Shown: positions 1-18,370 of the stretch, one piece after another
Layout of the letters: each line of letters opens with the position of its first letter
Position numbering within the stretch: the stretch's first letter is position 1
The notes under the pieces: model-generated
The model's input: only the letters and a program-made list of their open reading frames with translations
The model's database searches: none
Told to the model about the DNA's origin: nothing
NCBI RefSeq assembly: GCF_900963305.1
Contig: NC_042530.1
Coordinates: 8,813,890 to 8,877,889 of the forward strand
Source of the DNA: Echeneis naucrates
Lineage: Eukaryota > Chordata > Actinopteri > Carangiformes > Echeneidae
Reading direction: 5' to 3'
DNA length: 64,000 nucleotides
Made by a program: the position numbers and the translations under genes

Positions 1-544
1 TGCAACTGAAACAATATGTTTTGATGTTGCATAAAATAAAGTCCTGTGTAAAGCTTTAAAGAGATACATGAGAGTTGAACATTAGAATAAAATAAATAAA
101 ATAATGAAAAAAACTCTAAAAGTAAAAAAAGGTAAATTTTAATACATTTAGGACGTTAAGTAAGTGAAGTCAATTCTCAGGGAACCGTCTGACACAATTT
201 TACACATCAGGTTGTTAATCAGGTTGTTAATGACAGACAGACTATAAGGATTTAAAGCAACACTTATTTCTGAATAATCTCGGGATTAGTTGCTATTAAT
301 GCACTGTTGCTGTTCTCTGCTCTTTCCCACGCAGGCACCACCTAATTTGCAGGGTATGCATGCAACTTAACCCAAAAGGCGTGGCAGCAGCTTTACAGCT
401 CTACGTTTTCTACCCAGGCGTCACGTACAGCGTAATCACTTCCTATGTTTAAAAGGTAAGTAATCACAGTTTGCACATCAAAGTTTTGCAGGCTGGCCAT
501 GTGGTTTGTTGTCCTATGTGACAGTGACAAAAAAGAGAGCGATA
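1..544 (+). promoter_or_regulatory. Upstream region and probable promoter of flt3
   Basis: No gene is seen here. The stretch is AT-rich in its first 300 bases and more mixed near the flt3 start codon. A GGAA-type ETS core in minus orientation (cacttccta, near 437-445) lies about 100 bases before the ATG; ETS/PU.1 control of flt3 would be expected for a haematopoietic gene, but this is inference from one short motif. In human, PAN3 lies head to head with FLT3; no pan3 exon is seen, so it would lie left of the window if retained. Confidence 0.35.
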
Positions 545-8026
<7,482 letters not shown>

Positions 8027-8396
8027 TCGCCTGCCCCTTCAAGCCTGTTGAAGTTCAAACAATTTTATCTGCATGTGTAAACTGTTGATGCATTTTTTCA
8101 CATAATGGCTATCACAACTTATATAGAAATGCACTTATGTATTTTTTTTTATGTAAGCATTTTTAGACTAATAGAAAAAGAAAATGGTTGGCTTCAAAAT
8201 AATTTCACATAAAGTTCTAATTAAAAGAAAATATATTTTACTATGCATCATTATGCAAAAATCATTATTATAATATCTTATGGAAGTAAATACAAGATTT
8301 TGGATTTTGATATTGCTCTTGTGCAGCTAGAAACCAAAAACAAGTGTCATAAAAAGATGCAAGTTAAGAGTTGTATCGCCTATCAGCAAAGGACTG

Positions 8397-8431
8397 TACA
8401 GTTCAGTGGCTGATTTAGCCACTGAACTGTA
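8397..8431. repeat. Perfect 15-bp inverted repeat (hairpin) in the flt3 3' UTR
   Basis: The arm TACAGTTCAGTGGCT (8397-8411) and its exact reverse complement (8417-8431) flank a five-base loop, GATTT. In the flt3 transcript this would fold into a 15-bp uninterrupted stem. It is too short for a typical microRNA precursor. It could be an mRNA stability element, a protein-binding stem, or a foldback remnant; nothing seen decides this. Confidence 0.85.
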
Positions 8432-8571
8432 GTTTAAATTGTTACATATTCTGTTATTATGAGATGGCAATAGCCTTACAACATAGTTAGACATTATAAT
8501 AGCATGTATTTTGTTGTGTTCTTGTTCTTGCATTGGCAGCTATTTTGGAAATTTTACATTTTTAAAGCCAG

Positions 8572-8574
<3 letters not shown>

Positions 8575-8609
<35 letters not shown>
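8575..8609. repeat. (TA)n microsatellite in the flt3 3' UTR
   Basis: About 17 uninterrupted TA units. Simple repeat, probably variable in length between individuals. Confidence 0.95.
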
Positions 8610-8612
<3 letters not shown>

Positions 8613-8870
8613 ATAAGTTTAAGCATTATACCTGCAATAAAATGCATTTTACACATTACAAGTTGTAAACCTAGAAAACTGGCGATTTTAATGTAGGTCA
8701 ATGTTCACATAAACTTGGACTTCTTGGCTTGTGACACCTTGAGAGGAATGTATATGTTTGGGTGACATCAATATGTGACAGTTATTTTCATTGATTTATT
8801 TGAATAGTTTCTATGTTATTGTAGAGAATTAACTATCCGCTATTTCACAATAAAAGAGCAAAGATGTGTG

Positions 8871-9228
8871 TTTTGTCAGCATTGTTTTAGGTACACTATC
8901 TCAGTGGGGTCAGCACTCTCAGGTTACAAACCGCTGTTAATCTGTGAAATTGAAAAAGGGATTAAATCCAGTTGCTGTCTTTACGCGCTAGGCGACGCCA
9001 GAGATGAGAGGTACCGCTTTTTGGAAGAAAACATGTATCTAAATTTGTATCACCGCTTTTCGTTTTCTTGCAAATTATTAAATAAACCGTTCTACCTATA
9101 TGTGAGTAGCGTTTAGTCTGACAAATGAATTATTAACCACAGGCGAGCTTTGGGCCACTTGTGCAGTGTGTCCCCCAGTACCTTTTGTCCGAAGGTCAAC
9201 GTTTCAAACACCAAACACCCACACAGCC
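8871..9228. other. Short spacer between flt3 and urad, including the urad promoter
   Basis: About 360 bases between the flt3 end and the urad start codon. No other gene is seen. It must hold the urad promoter and 5' UTR; no clear TATA box is seen. An in-frame ATG at 9166 would add 21 residues to urad, but the protein family starts at the MDI found at 9229. Confidence 0.5.
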
Positions 9229-9956
9229 ATGGACATCACCGCGGTTAACGCACTTCCCTGCGAGGACTTTGTGAATATTTTTGGTAACGTGATAGAGAAA
9301 TGTCCCATCATAGCAGCTGCTGTGTGGTCGAAGCGGCCTTTTGACAGCTTGGCTGCTCTGGAGACTGCGATGAGCGAGTTCATCGATTCTCTGTCGGAAT
9401 CAGGTGAGACGCCATTACGAATATTATGCAATATGCTTTCAATGCTATGTGATGTCCTTTTAGGAGTATCTGCCGCTGAGGTGAGGGGTAATGGGCACCC
9501 ACACTCCACTTTGGACCGACCTTTAGGTTTTAGGTTGTTTCTTTCAACAAACTTTATCTAGTCTGTGAACAACAGCACTGACTTTATATTGATACAGCTG
9601 GGTGATCGTGTTTAGGTAAAGAGGGGATCCTCAGGTGTCACCCGGATCTGGCGGGCAGGGATCTCCAAACAGGCACCTTAACCCAGGAGTCTCGCGAAGA
9701 GCAAGCAGGAGCCGGAATGGACTCGCTGGAGACGGCGGAAGCCTCCCGAATGGCCCGGCTCAACGAGGAGTACAAAGGCCGGTTCGGGTTCCCGTTCGTC
9801 ATCTGCGCCCGGATGAACGACAAGGCCAACATCTTACTGCAGCTGTCCGCACGCTGCCAGAACGAGCGCGCGGTGGAGAGGGCGCGCGGCATCGAGGAGG
9901 TGAAGAAGATCTGCCGCCTGCGCCTGCAGAGTCTCGTGCTCACGAACAAGTTATGA
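9229..9956 (+). CDS. urad: OHCU decarboxylase (URAD), two exons, complete
   Basis: Converts 2-oxo-4-hydroxy-4-carboxy-5-ureidoimidazoline to S-allantoin, the last step of urate oxidation in peroxisomes. Exons 9229-9403 and 9616-9956 join in phase 1 to give 171 residues (human 173). The start MDITAVNALPCEDFVNIFGN matches the family start. The catalytic HPDLAG motif places His at 67, Glu at 87 and Arg at 161, the positions known as active-site residues in the zebrafish enzyme. The protein ends in NKL, a peroxisomal targeting (PTS1-like) tripeptide. An AATAAA lies at 10083-10088. It is tail to tail with pdx1 and just downstream of flt3, as in other vertebrates. All key residues are kept, so the enzyme looks functional, unlike the human gene, whose partner uricase is lost. 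Confidence 0.95.
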
Positions 9957-10619
9957 CGCGTGATAACCGAAGTCCGGGCGTCAGTTGGAGTCCACCACCT
10001 CGTCACCTGCACATGATGGGATATTCGCTTCATTCCGGATATATTAACGGTGCCAGTCATCCATCGTAATGTTTTCTCAAATAATAAAATATATGGACCA
10101 GTGGTTAGTTTTTGCAATTTACACGTCGGCTTATATACAAATGTGAACACTGACAATATTCCAAATACATTTCCTGACAGTCATATTATGCATATTTACA
10201 TTCGTAAACTTGATGGTGAACTAAAGGCCCTGTTACGTGTTTGAGGTGTAAGGTCTTGGAAAGATTTGTGCAAAGAAATCCTTGGGGGGGTTAATAATGG
10301 TTAAGGATGCTGTATGGTGCCACAGGAAGAAAAAATAATCTCAAAGCATGCATGGCGAAGGATGATGCCCGGTCATATCCAAAACAGGGGGCTTCCGGAG
10401 GTCCTGGCTGTCAGCTGTAGGTTTGAGAGAGGCTGCTGTCTCCTGTTAGCAGCCTGTATGGAAAAGAACAGGCTTTAAAAAAAATCCTCTGAAATAGAAA
10501 GGACCATGTTTTGGATGATATCTGTCTGACTAGGGATCCATCTATTCTGGAAAAAAAGAAGTTTCCTGCAGTAAGGTATTACTTCAGGTCATAATCTAAA
10601 CCAGGTCTCTCCTGCGGGC
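9957..10619. other. Convergent 3' ends of urad and pdx1; site where cdx2 would be
   Basis: Only 663 bases separate the stop codons of urad (+) and pdx1 (-). The first 130 bases are urad 3' UTR. No canonical AATAAA was seen for pdx1 on the minus strand in this stretch. In human, CDX2 lies here; there is no homeobox or other coding sequence, so cdx2 is absent. Confidence 0.7.
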
Positions 10620-13163
10620 CTATGCGGGCTCCCGGGACCCAGAGGCGGACCGAGAGTGGCCCTGCAGCGGGGAAACAGGCGGTGTGGCGGTGTGAGGTCC
10701 GTTTGTGGAGGAGACCCCTCCCACGGTCTCCCCCTGGTCTCCGGAGGTGATCGAGGAGTCCTGGTCCGGATCGGTCCCCCTCGCTCTCCTCCGGTCTTCC
10801 TCTTTCTTCCACTTCATGCGCCGGTTCTGGAACCAGATCTTGATGTGGCGCTCGGTGAGGCTCAGGGTCAGCGCCAGCTCCACGCGGCGCGGCCTGGAGA
10901 TGTAGCGGTTGAACAGGAACTCCTTCTCCAGCTCCAGCAGCTGGGCGCGCGTGTAGGCGGTCCGGGTGCGTTTGTTCTCCTCAGTCTCCGCCATCACATA
11001 CGGCCCTAAGGCAGACGGACAGGCTGAGGTTTAGCGCCTGGGTCTTTGCAAATCAGACATATGTAATATTATGTCATCCGTTTTGGTAAAAGTAAAAAGT
11101 AAGTTAAAAGTAAAATTATTTTGTTCTTCCCAAGCAGGCTGATACAGAAAATGCACGGTATACCTACGCGAGTTGTCTTTTGATAAAGCTTAGAATTTAT
11201 TCCTTAAAATGTTAGTGAATGTTAATATTACATGAAAACATACCAAAAAAGCAACAAGTGATGGGGACACAGAAGCCTTATGAAAATTGTTATTTTTAAA
11301 TCAAACATTTCAATCTTAATTCCTATTGTGAGATTAAAGATTGCATGGCACATTTTGGGAATTACAACATTACGATTTTGGTTTGTAGGTTTTTTTTTCT
11401 TTAATTTTGGACATAAAAAGTAGCATCTAGTGACCTATACATCTAAAATTTATCTCACTTATTAGACATTAGAAATAAATGTCACAGCATGATATAAGTA
11501 GTTTACATTGAGAAATTAATGTGGTTTAATATCGAAGGACACATAATAAAGCACACTTGGTGCAAGGGTTTTTTCCCCCCTTTGGCTGAACTGAAATATT
11601 GTTTTCAGATGATGGAGAAAAAGGTGACTGTATGAATCCATCGCCCGATAATCTCTGATTTGTGTATTTTACTAATGTCGTAGATTTTACTCTTGGCACA
11701 TATTCAAACAAAAGCAGTCATGAAAATAAATGTATTCGCTTACATTCAACGATTACGTTATCATCTAATTTAATTCCCATATTCAATTCAGATCAGGGTA
11801 ATCAATATTGATGTGAAGCGGGAAAAAAATCTAAGGCCAAATGGCTTTTTATTCTGATTCATCGCAAAAGTAAAAAATTTGAATATGCCCAGCCAGACTT
11901 AAAATTATTTAAATTTATTGAGTCAAGGTAATGTTTTACTGATTTTAATTGTAAAATGTTGTGGCTCAAAAGCTATTGACGGTTCAGATGAATGCATTAG
12001 GAAGAGAATTTTCTCATATAATAATCCAGTTTTGGAAACTTTTCAAAGTTTTACATAACATCTTAGGTAAGCCTGTGAAAGCTCATTTTAATATCACCTT
12101 GAAATTGCTTGCCGCCTGTTAGTAAAATAATTTGAATTGACGATGAAAGTGTTTTAAAAGATACACATATTGATAATTAGCTCTAATTTGGAACCCAACA
12201 GCTTTGTGCAAAAGTTAACCAAACCTGTGCGATGAAATGTTTGCAGGAAAAACCTCGGAGAATTGTTTGAACTCATTTTAACTGGGAAAAAAAACCTTAG
12301 TCACTTAGTTTCTCTTCAGCAAAAAGTATTAATTTGGGAGTGTTGTGATTCGGTAAATGACTGATAAACATAATTTAAGATAAATTTAATATAAAAAAAT
12401 CCACAAATCAGTTTCTTCTTTCTATGATGCCAAGCCCAGAGAAGTGGATTTGGATTTATCATACTTCACAGTAACCAGTTATTGTTGCCTTTAGATAACA
12501 CAATTTGTGTAAAAAATATTCTGAATGGACAAATCGTACATTTTTGTGAAGATAACGTGTGATAAAAGAAAGCGCTGACCTTCCGGGACTTTTACAAATT
12601 GACTGACGATAAACTGAAACACCCTGGATCATATCGTGCGTGCATGATGTCATTACAGGCCACAGAAAAACTCACTTGTTAGTGCAATAACCACAGAGAA
12701 ACCCTGTTTGATAAGACGTACAATGTAATCAAAGAGAAAGAAAAGTGATTTTTTTTTTCCCATTGTGATTTGAGGGTTTACCTGTCCACTGTCCTTTCCA
12801 GGTATGTGAGTGGGATTTTGTGGTTTTCATCCAGGGGAAAGGGAGGGGGTATCTGTTCTGTTCCCCCGTTTCTCCATAACCCGCTGCGGGCTGGAGGGTC
12901 TGCTGCTGGAGCCCCTGCGGATGGTGCAGCTGGGGGACACCCGGATCTTCTCGTAAAATGGGTAGATTGTAAGAGGGGACAATGTCAGAGAGGCCGGCCT
13001 GCTCGAGGGATCCCATGGAGGGCGGTGAGTAGACGGAGTGGACCTGCCTGTTCATGTAGAGGCAGGGCGGCGGGCTGTGGCTGAAGTCCTCACCCTGGAA
13101 TCTCTGATAGGCACAGGAGTCTTTAAAAACCTGTGTGGGGTAGTAATGGTCTTCCCGATTCAT
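10620..13163 (-). CDS. pdx1: Pdx1 homeodomain transcription factor, two exons, complete
   Basis: Master regulator of pancreas and duodenum development and of insulin expression; acts in the nucleus. Exon 1 is 13163-12782 and exon 2 is 11005-10620, joined in phase 1 to 255 residues (human 283). The start [13 protein letters not shown] matches the family; an ATG 39 bases upstream in frame is less likely. The PBX-binding hexapeptide FPWMK is at 109-113, followed by WKGQW. The homeodomain is at about 138-197, with the helix 3 motif [15 protein letters not shown]. The C-terminal tail after the homeodomain diverges from human, as usual. It lies next to urad and flt3 as in human, but without cdx2 or gsx1. 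The short proline-rich middle of mammalian Pdx1 is reduced. Confidence 0.97.
11006..12781 (-). other. pdx1 intron, AT-rich
   Basis: A single 1776-base intron, strongly AT-rich (many ATTA and TAAT cores), with no coding potential. Such cores would suit homeodomain binding but are expected by chance in AT-rich DNA. No transposon or RNA gene was recognised. Confidence 0.6.
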
Positions 13164-13345
13164 GGCTGCCGAGAACCCGAGGCTGTGGGGCAGTTTGAGC
13201 ACACATGTACCGGACCTTCTGCTCCACCTGCCTCTGGCGCGACTGCGGGGCCCTTACGGCTCCTCACAGGTGTGTCACCCTGTCACCATGTGACTCCGCA
13301 GCGTGCAAGCCATTGGCCTGGGTGTTTGCTTAGAACAGCACACCT
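13164..13345 (-). promoter_or_regulatory. Probable pdx1 proximal promoter
   Basis: Directly upstream of the pdx1 start codon on the minus strand. An inverted CCAAT box (attgg, 13312-13316) and a FoxA-like TGTTTGC (13323-13329) lie about 150-165 bases before the ATG, with an E-box-like CATGTG at about 13288-13293. Mammalian Pdx1 promoters use an E-box and FoxA sites, so the set is plausible; the exact start of transcription cannot be seen. Confidence 0.4.
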
Positions 13346-13824
13346 ATAGCCCCTTAGTTTCCAGGATATTATGCGGCCTGTGAGGGTTTTTTCAGTGAAC
13401 TGAGCAGAAGGGCTGTCGCCATGTAAATCGATGTCTCTCTGTAAATACCACGATGTCTGGATACCTGGCAGTCACCTACAGACAGGGAGCAACGGGATCA
13501 TGGGACCCTGATGCACACAGAAACCGGATGAAGAAATCCGTCTCAGTCCAGAGCGCTTCCTCCTGCAGAATTATATAGGATTGTCTCCAGAGGACGTAGC
13601 AATGGACAATTTATATGGATGTATGTGTTATCATCCGCAGTGTGCGGACGATAAATCGATACGGATGAGCGCAAACATTGGTTGACCTGCAAGATAAGAG
13701 AACTGCATGGGCAAGACAGTTGTCTTGGAAACTCAGTTGTCCATCTCCACAACCTTGCCCTCCTTTTTTCACCTTTCTGACTTTAAAAATGTTCCCATTA
13801 CACGTCTGTAAATGCGTCATTTAA

Positions 13825-14660
13825 CACCATTTAGCCTGTTTGGCCCCACAGTCTCTGGAGCTGCGGGCTCCTCCAGCCGCTGCTCTCTCGCCATGTTTGC
13901 CGGCCATTAGCATCTAGCTGGTATCTGTTCGGCCCATTAAACAACAGCTCTTCTGGTAAAACCAATTAGGTTGGAGAGAGCAACAAAACTCAATTAACCG
14001 GCATGCGCACAGAACACCCCCCCCCCCCCCTTCCCCCCACCCACCCACCCACAACCCAGCCAGCCGGCGAGCTCATCCGCCCCTGGATGCAACATTTTGA
14101 GCCTCTGCTATAATACAGGATAATATTCTCCAGGTAACTGTACCGTACGACCGGGCTTTTACCTTGATAGTGTGTATCTATACTATTTGCACTGAGTTCT
14201 TCAAAAGCAATTACGGCACTTTCCATGGTAACTTAATGGGGCACTCAGAGATGCAATAAAGTTCAAGTAAACCAATTCTATACAAATCACCCCCTGGACT
14301 ATGGCTTAATGGTGTTTATATTTGATCATTGTTTTAAAAAGGAAGGAAACAGTTAACTGAGGCTATTGCCCCTCCGCAGTGGAGAGAGGCAACGTGATTT
14401 ATGGGGCATGAGGAGCGTTAAACGCATTTAAACCGACTTTACAGACTGAACTTTTTGCGTAATGGCTTCAGCGAGGAGTAATACAGCTTAACTTTACTAT
14501 AATAGGCCGATGTGTAATGGTGGCCACACAGACTGACAGTTGCCACGCTTGTAAAACGCTCTGACTATGGAGCAATAAAAAGTGCAAGCTTTAACACATG
14601 GACTAAAGCCAAATGTGAATGGGCCCTGAGCAAATGTTCATCTGTTTTCCAATATGGTTA
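13825..14660 (-). promoter_or_regulatory. Candidate distal pdx1 regulatory region
   Basis: Unique, non-repetitive sequence 0.7-1.5 kb upstream of pdx1. It holds ATTA cores (near 13965 and 13994), a GTTAAC HNF1 half-site-like motif (about 14352) and a TTTATGG Cdx-like motif (14398-14404), around a poly-C run (about 14016-14030). Mammalian Pdx1 has upstream enhancers (areas I-IV), so position and content fit, but conservation cannot be tested here. This is inference. Confidence 0.3.
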
Positions 14661-16056
14661 ACCCCACCAAGGCACCAAGAAATACACCACTGTGTGTGAG
14701 ATTGGTCAAAGGATATTAAACAACTTATCTGAAGACTTGGGCACCAGTAGGAGTGTCAGGGTAAGATTTTTTCTCCTTTGACAAACAAGTGTTTCTGATA
14801 GTCGGCAGGCATGTATATGTCAAAAAGTTAGACACACAATAAAATGTGCTTACCTAGTGGCGACAGCAGCATGGCTTATGTAAACATTATGACTGCAGAA
14901 TAATGGTAATGGCATTATAATTGAATTCAAATCTCCTCAACTGCAGGTGAAACAGTCTGAGCAGTCTGGATTGGTTAACTCGGAGAAAGGATGCAGGTCC
15001 TCATGTCTGCTCTGTAACACTTACAGTAATAATTGCAAAATTAACAGTAGGCCTATGTTGTATAAGTAACAGTCATGTTTCAATTTTAAAACATCTGACA
15101 ATTCTTTTAGTTACCATGCATGAATACAAATGTCTATAATATACAAAATATTGCATTCCAGACAAACTCCATGGTTGGGCGGCGATGCTTGGTGTTAGAC
15201 ATCTTCAGTTAAACATCTGCACTCACCAGCTAAGAGTCTGCCTCGATGACGAGGCCTGAAATTATCGGGAAGGTCTGGGACGTCCTTCACACTTCATCCT
15301 CAGTACACAAATGGTGCAGGAGCCATTGACTACCTCTGGATTTTGTTAATACCCAACCATGATGGTTCCATCTGTTACTTCCAACATGCACTAAATGCTG
15401 CAATACAACTGACATAAAATGATGAGGTTTTTAAGTAAGGCAAAAAATAATAGCTCATCATCAATAGCCACTAACAATGTGGTGCATGTACTTTCAAAAG
15501 CTTTCATCAATCATCACAGATCATCTTTTTCAATTTTCATAATTTCTCATGATGTGTAGCTATTGAAAAAATAATAATAAAAAAAAAAGTCAATAGTTTT
15601 ACGGGAAAATTGGCAGTAATAGAATATTGATTATGCCACCCAGAGATTAGGAGAGGGAAACCCAAAATGCTTAAATTAGTTATTTACAGCAGTTTCCTTA
15701 TATATCGCCAATTTTTTTCCTATAATTTTCACGTCCTTGGTGTTGACCCTGACCTTTGGTGTAGGAACTGGATGTGTGAGCAGTTTAAGGGAATCAACTT
15801 AAAAACATACCTTGGATTTTATTTAAAATTGTAATTAATCAATATAGAGGGGAAGGTAAAATGGAGTCTTATTTTTCAACAGAAATAAAAAAAAGTTAAG
15901 GTTGTCCATTTTCTGGATCCTAACATCCCAGGTAACCAGGAGTCCAGCTGTTCTGTGAGATGTCCCGGCTGGTCAGATAAAAAAAGGAGTATTCACCTCT
16001 GTGCTTACAATAAAGGGAGTGATTTCAGGAAAAGATGCTCCACTAAACAGAAGTGC
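14661..16056. other. Spacer between pdx1 and the POLR1D-isoform-2 gene; site where gsx1 would be
   Basis: No gene is seen. In human, GSX1 sits in this interval; no homeobox sequence is present. A small perfect hairpin, GCCTCG-ATGA-CGAGGC, occurs at 15240-15255. The rest is AT-rich sequence without recognisable repeats. Confidence 0.6.
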
Positions 16057-16061
16057 TTTAT

Positions 16062-17475
16062 TCATTGCCTTTTGTGGACATCCTCTGCACGCCTCCTGTC
16101 TCTGTTTCTGTAACTCCTCTCTTTGTTTCTATCCTCTTTCTTGTCTTTCTTATTCCAGCTGTGTGTGTGATGATTTTTGCGGTCTGTGCGACCTCCGTGT
16201 TTCCTATGGTCTTTAGGGGGTGATCTGCTGCGGCTGCGGGCTCTGTCTGGGCTCTTACTGCTCCGATGCCCTCCTGTGGCAGTGTGTCCAGCTCTGGGAT
16301 CACTGGTAGGACGCTGGAGGCCAGTGGAGCGCAGGGTGTTGAGGAGGAAACGCTTGTTGGTACCTCGCAAGGGACACTTCAACCTGGCAAAAAAGTGAAG
16401 TTTTTAACTCAGATGTCTGAAAGTGAGACACACCAGGATAGTATCTGACAGCTGTAACCAAGGAACTGAATCACTAGCGTCCAGGGGGCACCAGCACACA
16501 TTTGTTTTAATGAATAAGCTATTGAGGACTTTGCTTATTCATTAGGACTTTGAGGACTGAATCTGTTAGTTCATAAATAATAAATGGTTGATCCCACAGC
16601 CTACCTACTGTGTTGATTTAGTTTTAACGTTTTTGTTTTTATACCTCTATATCTATATTTTACATCACTGTTTGTCACTTATTTTGTGTATTGAGTGTAT
16701 TTGTGAGCATATACCATATTACACTGAAAAACTAAACATTAATTTCGACCCCAAAGGGAGAAGTTGCTCTTGTTGCCACAGAGGCAACAAGATCAACAAA
16801 AAACTAATCGAAAACACGGGACAGGCAAACAAAAATCGCCCTGTGCGAGTACAGCTAAGCAGTTAAACGACCACAAATGAAATGTGTATGCAGGCTGATG
16901 CAGGTGACAGGTCAGGTGCTCACCATCCTGCAGGGCCCATGGTCTCTGCTCTCACCCGGGCCCTGTCAGTCTCCCTGAGGAGCTCCTCCACCGCACGCCT
17001 GCATGGAGGGATAAAGAAAACATCAGGAAATGGTCACATGCTGACACAAAACCTTAAGGGTGGCGTCAAGGAGAGAACTATTTCATTTAGTGAGCGAAAG
17101 CATCGTGGGGCAAGGAGTGGAGGAGAAAATGAATCATTAGTGAACGGAGGTGTCCTGGTGTGACCCGAGTCGCTGAATCAGCAGCCTCTGCACTGATTTA
17201 GCCGACCTTTAACCGCACAGCACCGGCAGCTAATGGGGTCTATTATGGTGGCAGGATTTCCTTACAACCACCACACACTCACACTTGTCTTGCAGCGCAA
17301 TAGAGACAACAGCTGTCGACCAAAAATACCCCCCCTCCCCAGGATGGTTCAGTGTTGTGGACATCCTCTGTTCGAAAGAAAACTAGCTACAAGTGTGCAA
17401 AGAACAGCTGGATACGTCGACTCAAACAAACAGAAAAACAACGGCATACTTCTCCAGCTCGTTATCTTCCGCCAT
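16062..17475 (-). CDS. polr1d: Protein POLR1D isoform 2 homologue (not the RPAC2 subunit), three exons
   Basis: Exon 1 is 17475-17450 (MAEDNELEK), exon 2 is 16998-16924 (RAVEELLRETDRARV... to MGPAGW) and exon 3 is 16383-16062 (LKCPLRGTNKRFLLNTL, then an Arg/Ser-rich tail). Phases join exactly to 140 residues. This matches the human alternative POLR1D product (isoform 2, MEEDQELERK-AIEELLKEAK-...-MGPMGWMKCPLASTNKRF, 122 residues), which shares only its first exon with the Pol I/III subunit RPAC2. No RPAC2 exon (HTLGNSLRY core) was seen anywhere nearby. The function of this product is unknown; the RS/RSRSRSPP tail suggests a nuclear, RNA-related protein. The stop codon overlaps a poly(A) hexamer (TGAATAAA, 16064-16057), which would give a 3' UTR of only about 20 bases. 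It is head to head with lnx2, as POLR1D is in human. Confidence 0.88.
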
Positions 17476-18370
17476 CGGTAGCAACCCACGACACGTTACG
17501 ACCAACAATCAGTATTGCAACCCGGGTAATTCATCTGAAATCGGTGATTGCCGCTTAATTAACGTATCCTCTCTTTTTTTGTTTACTTCCTCGTGAGGTC
17601 CTTCCACTGAGGACCCCGTATTTTTGGCTGCCCTTAGTGGTGCCTGATGCCCCCGCGCCGTCAGCTACCTCATGAAAGTTGCCATTCTGTATTAAATTGT
17701 TATTAAAATGTTCATACTTTTTTACTGAAATTTGAATCAAATGTGAAATTGTGATGGTAGACGATCAAAGTAAAAGTAAAACAAATGTATGGTCAGTGGG
17801 GAGAATTGAGGTTAACAAATGCTACTTGGGGTAAAACAGGTATTTAAAACTATTTTCCAAAAAGCAAAAAAAGCCAAAAACCAAAAAGCAAACAAATATG
17901 TGGTGTCACACTTGCATTGTCAAGCACAAACTCAAACCTCATGATTTTTTAAAACCATTTAATCTTCTGTACATTCATAAAGCACTATAACAGTAGACTT
18001 TCCATAACGAATTAAAACAAGAACAAGAAAATGTTGACATCAAGTATGAGTTGGGTAAATTCAGCATAGCGTGATATGTATCTTAAACAGTATGTCTTTT
18101 TTAAATTTGTTTTGTTGTCTTTTTTTTTTTTTTTTAGCAGGCCCTGTGGCAGCCACTCGTGAGTTTGCTCGCGATTGAAAGCCGCAGACTCCGCCCCTCC
18201 TCGTTGAGTGACAGCAGTGGGCGGGACCAGCGCCGCCAAAGGCACGGGGGCGTTTTCGTGCGGGTTTGCGGAACGTTCCGTTGCGGTGAATGCCTGATTG
18301 AGGTCCCGCAGCTAATAATCGTCCCCCTTTTGGGGCCGGAGAGCCCGGCGAGGAGTATCAGTAAGAAAAG
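17476..18370 (+). promoter_or_regulatory. Divergent promoter of polr1d isoform 2 and lnx2, with lnx2 non-coding exon 1
   Basis: Between the two head-to-head genes. The right part (about 18170-18370) is GC- and CpG-rich, with Sp1-type boxes at about 18191-18198 and 18219-18226. A consensus splice donor (AAAAG|GTAATT) follows at 18371, so this is very probably the 5' UTR exon of lnx2. The left part is AT-rich and includes a poly-T run at about 18119-18136. Confidence 0.6.

Larger units (their letters stand above)
8027..8870 (+). other. flt3 3' UTR with two poly(A) signals
   Basis: AT-rich sequence after the flt3 stop. AATAAA hexamers lie at 8636-8641 and 8849-8854; the second probably marks the main end near 8870. 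The UTR contains a perfect hairpin (8397-8431) and a TA repeat (8575-8609), listed separately. Confidence 0.65.

Noticed and set aside
9166-9228. Upstream in-frame ATG that would extend urad by 21 residues
   Set aside because: The family begins at the MDI found at 9229 and the extension shows no similarity.
13164-13202. Upstream in-frame ATG extending pdx1 by 13 residues
   Set aside because: MNREDHYYP matches the known family start (human MNGEEQYYA).
15169-15361. Nine-base inverted repeat (ATGGTTGGG) about 190 bases apart, enclosing a small hairpin
   Set aside because: Arms are too short and no target duplication is visible; not enough to call a transposon.
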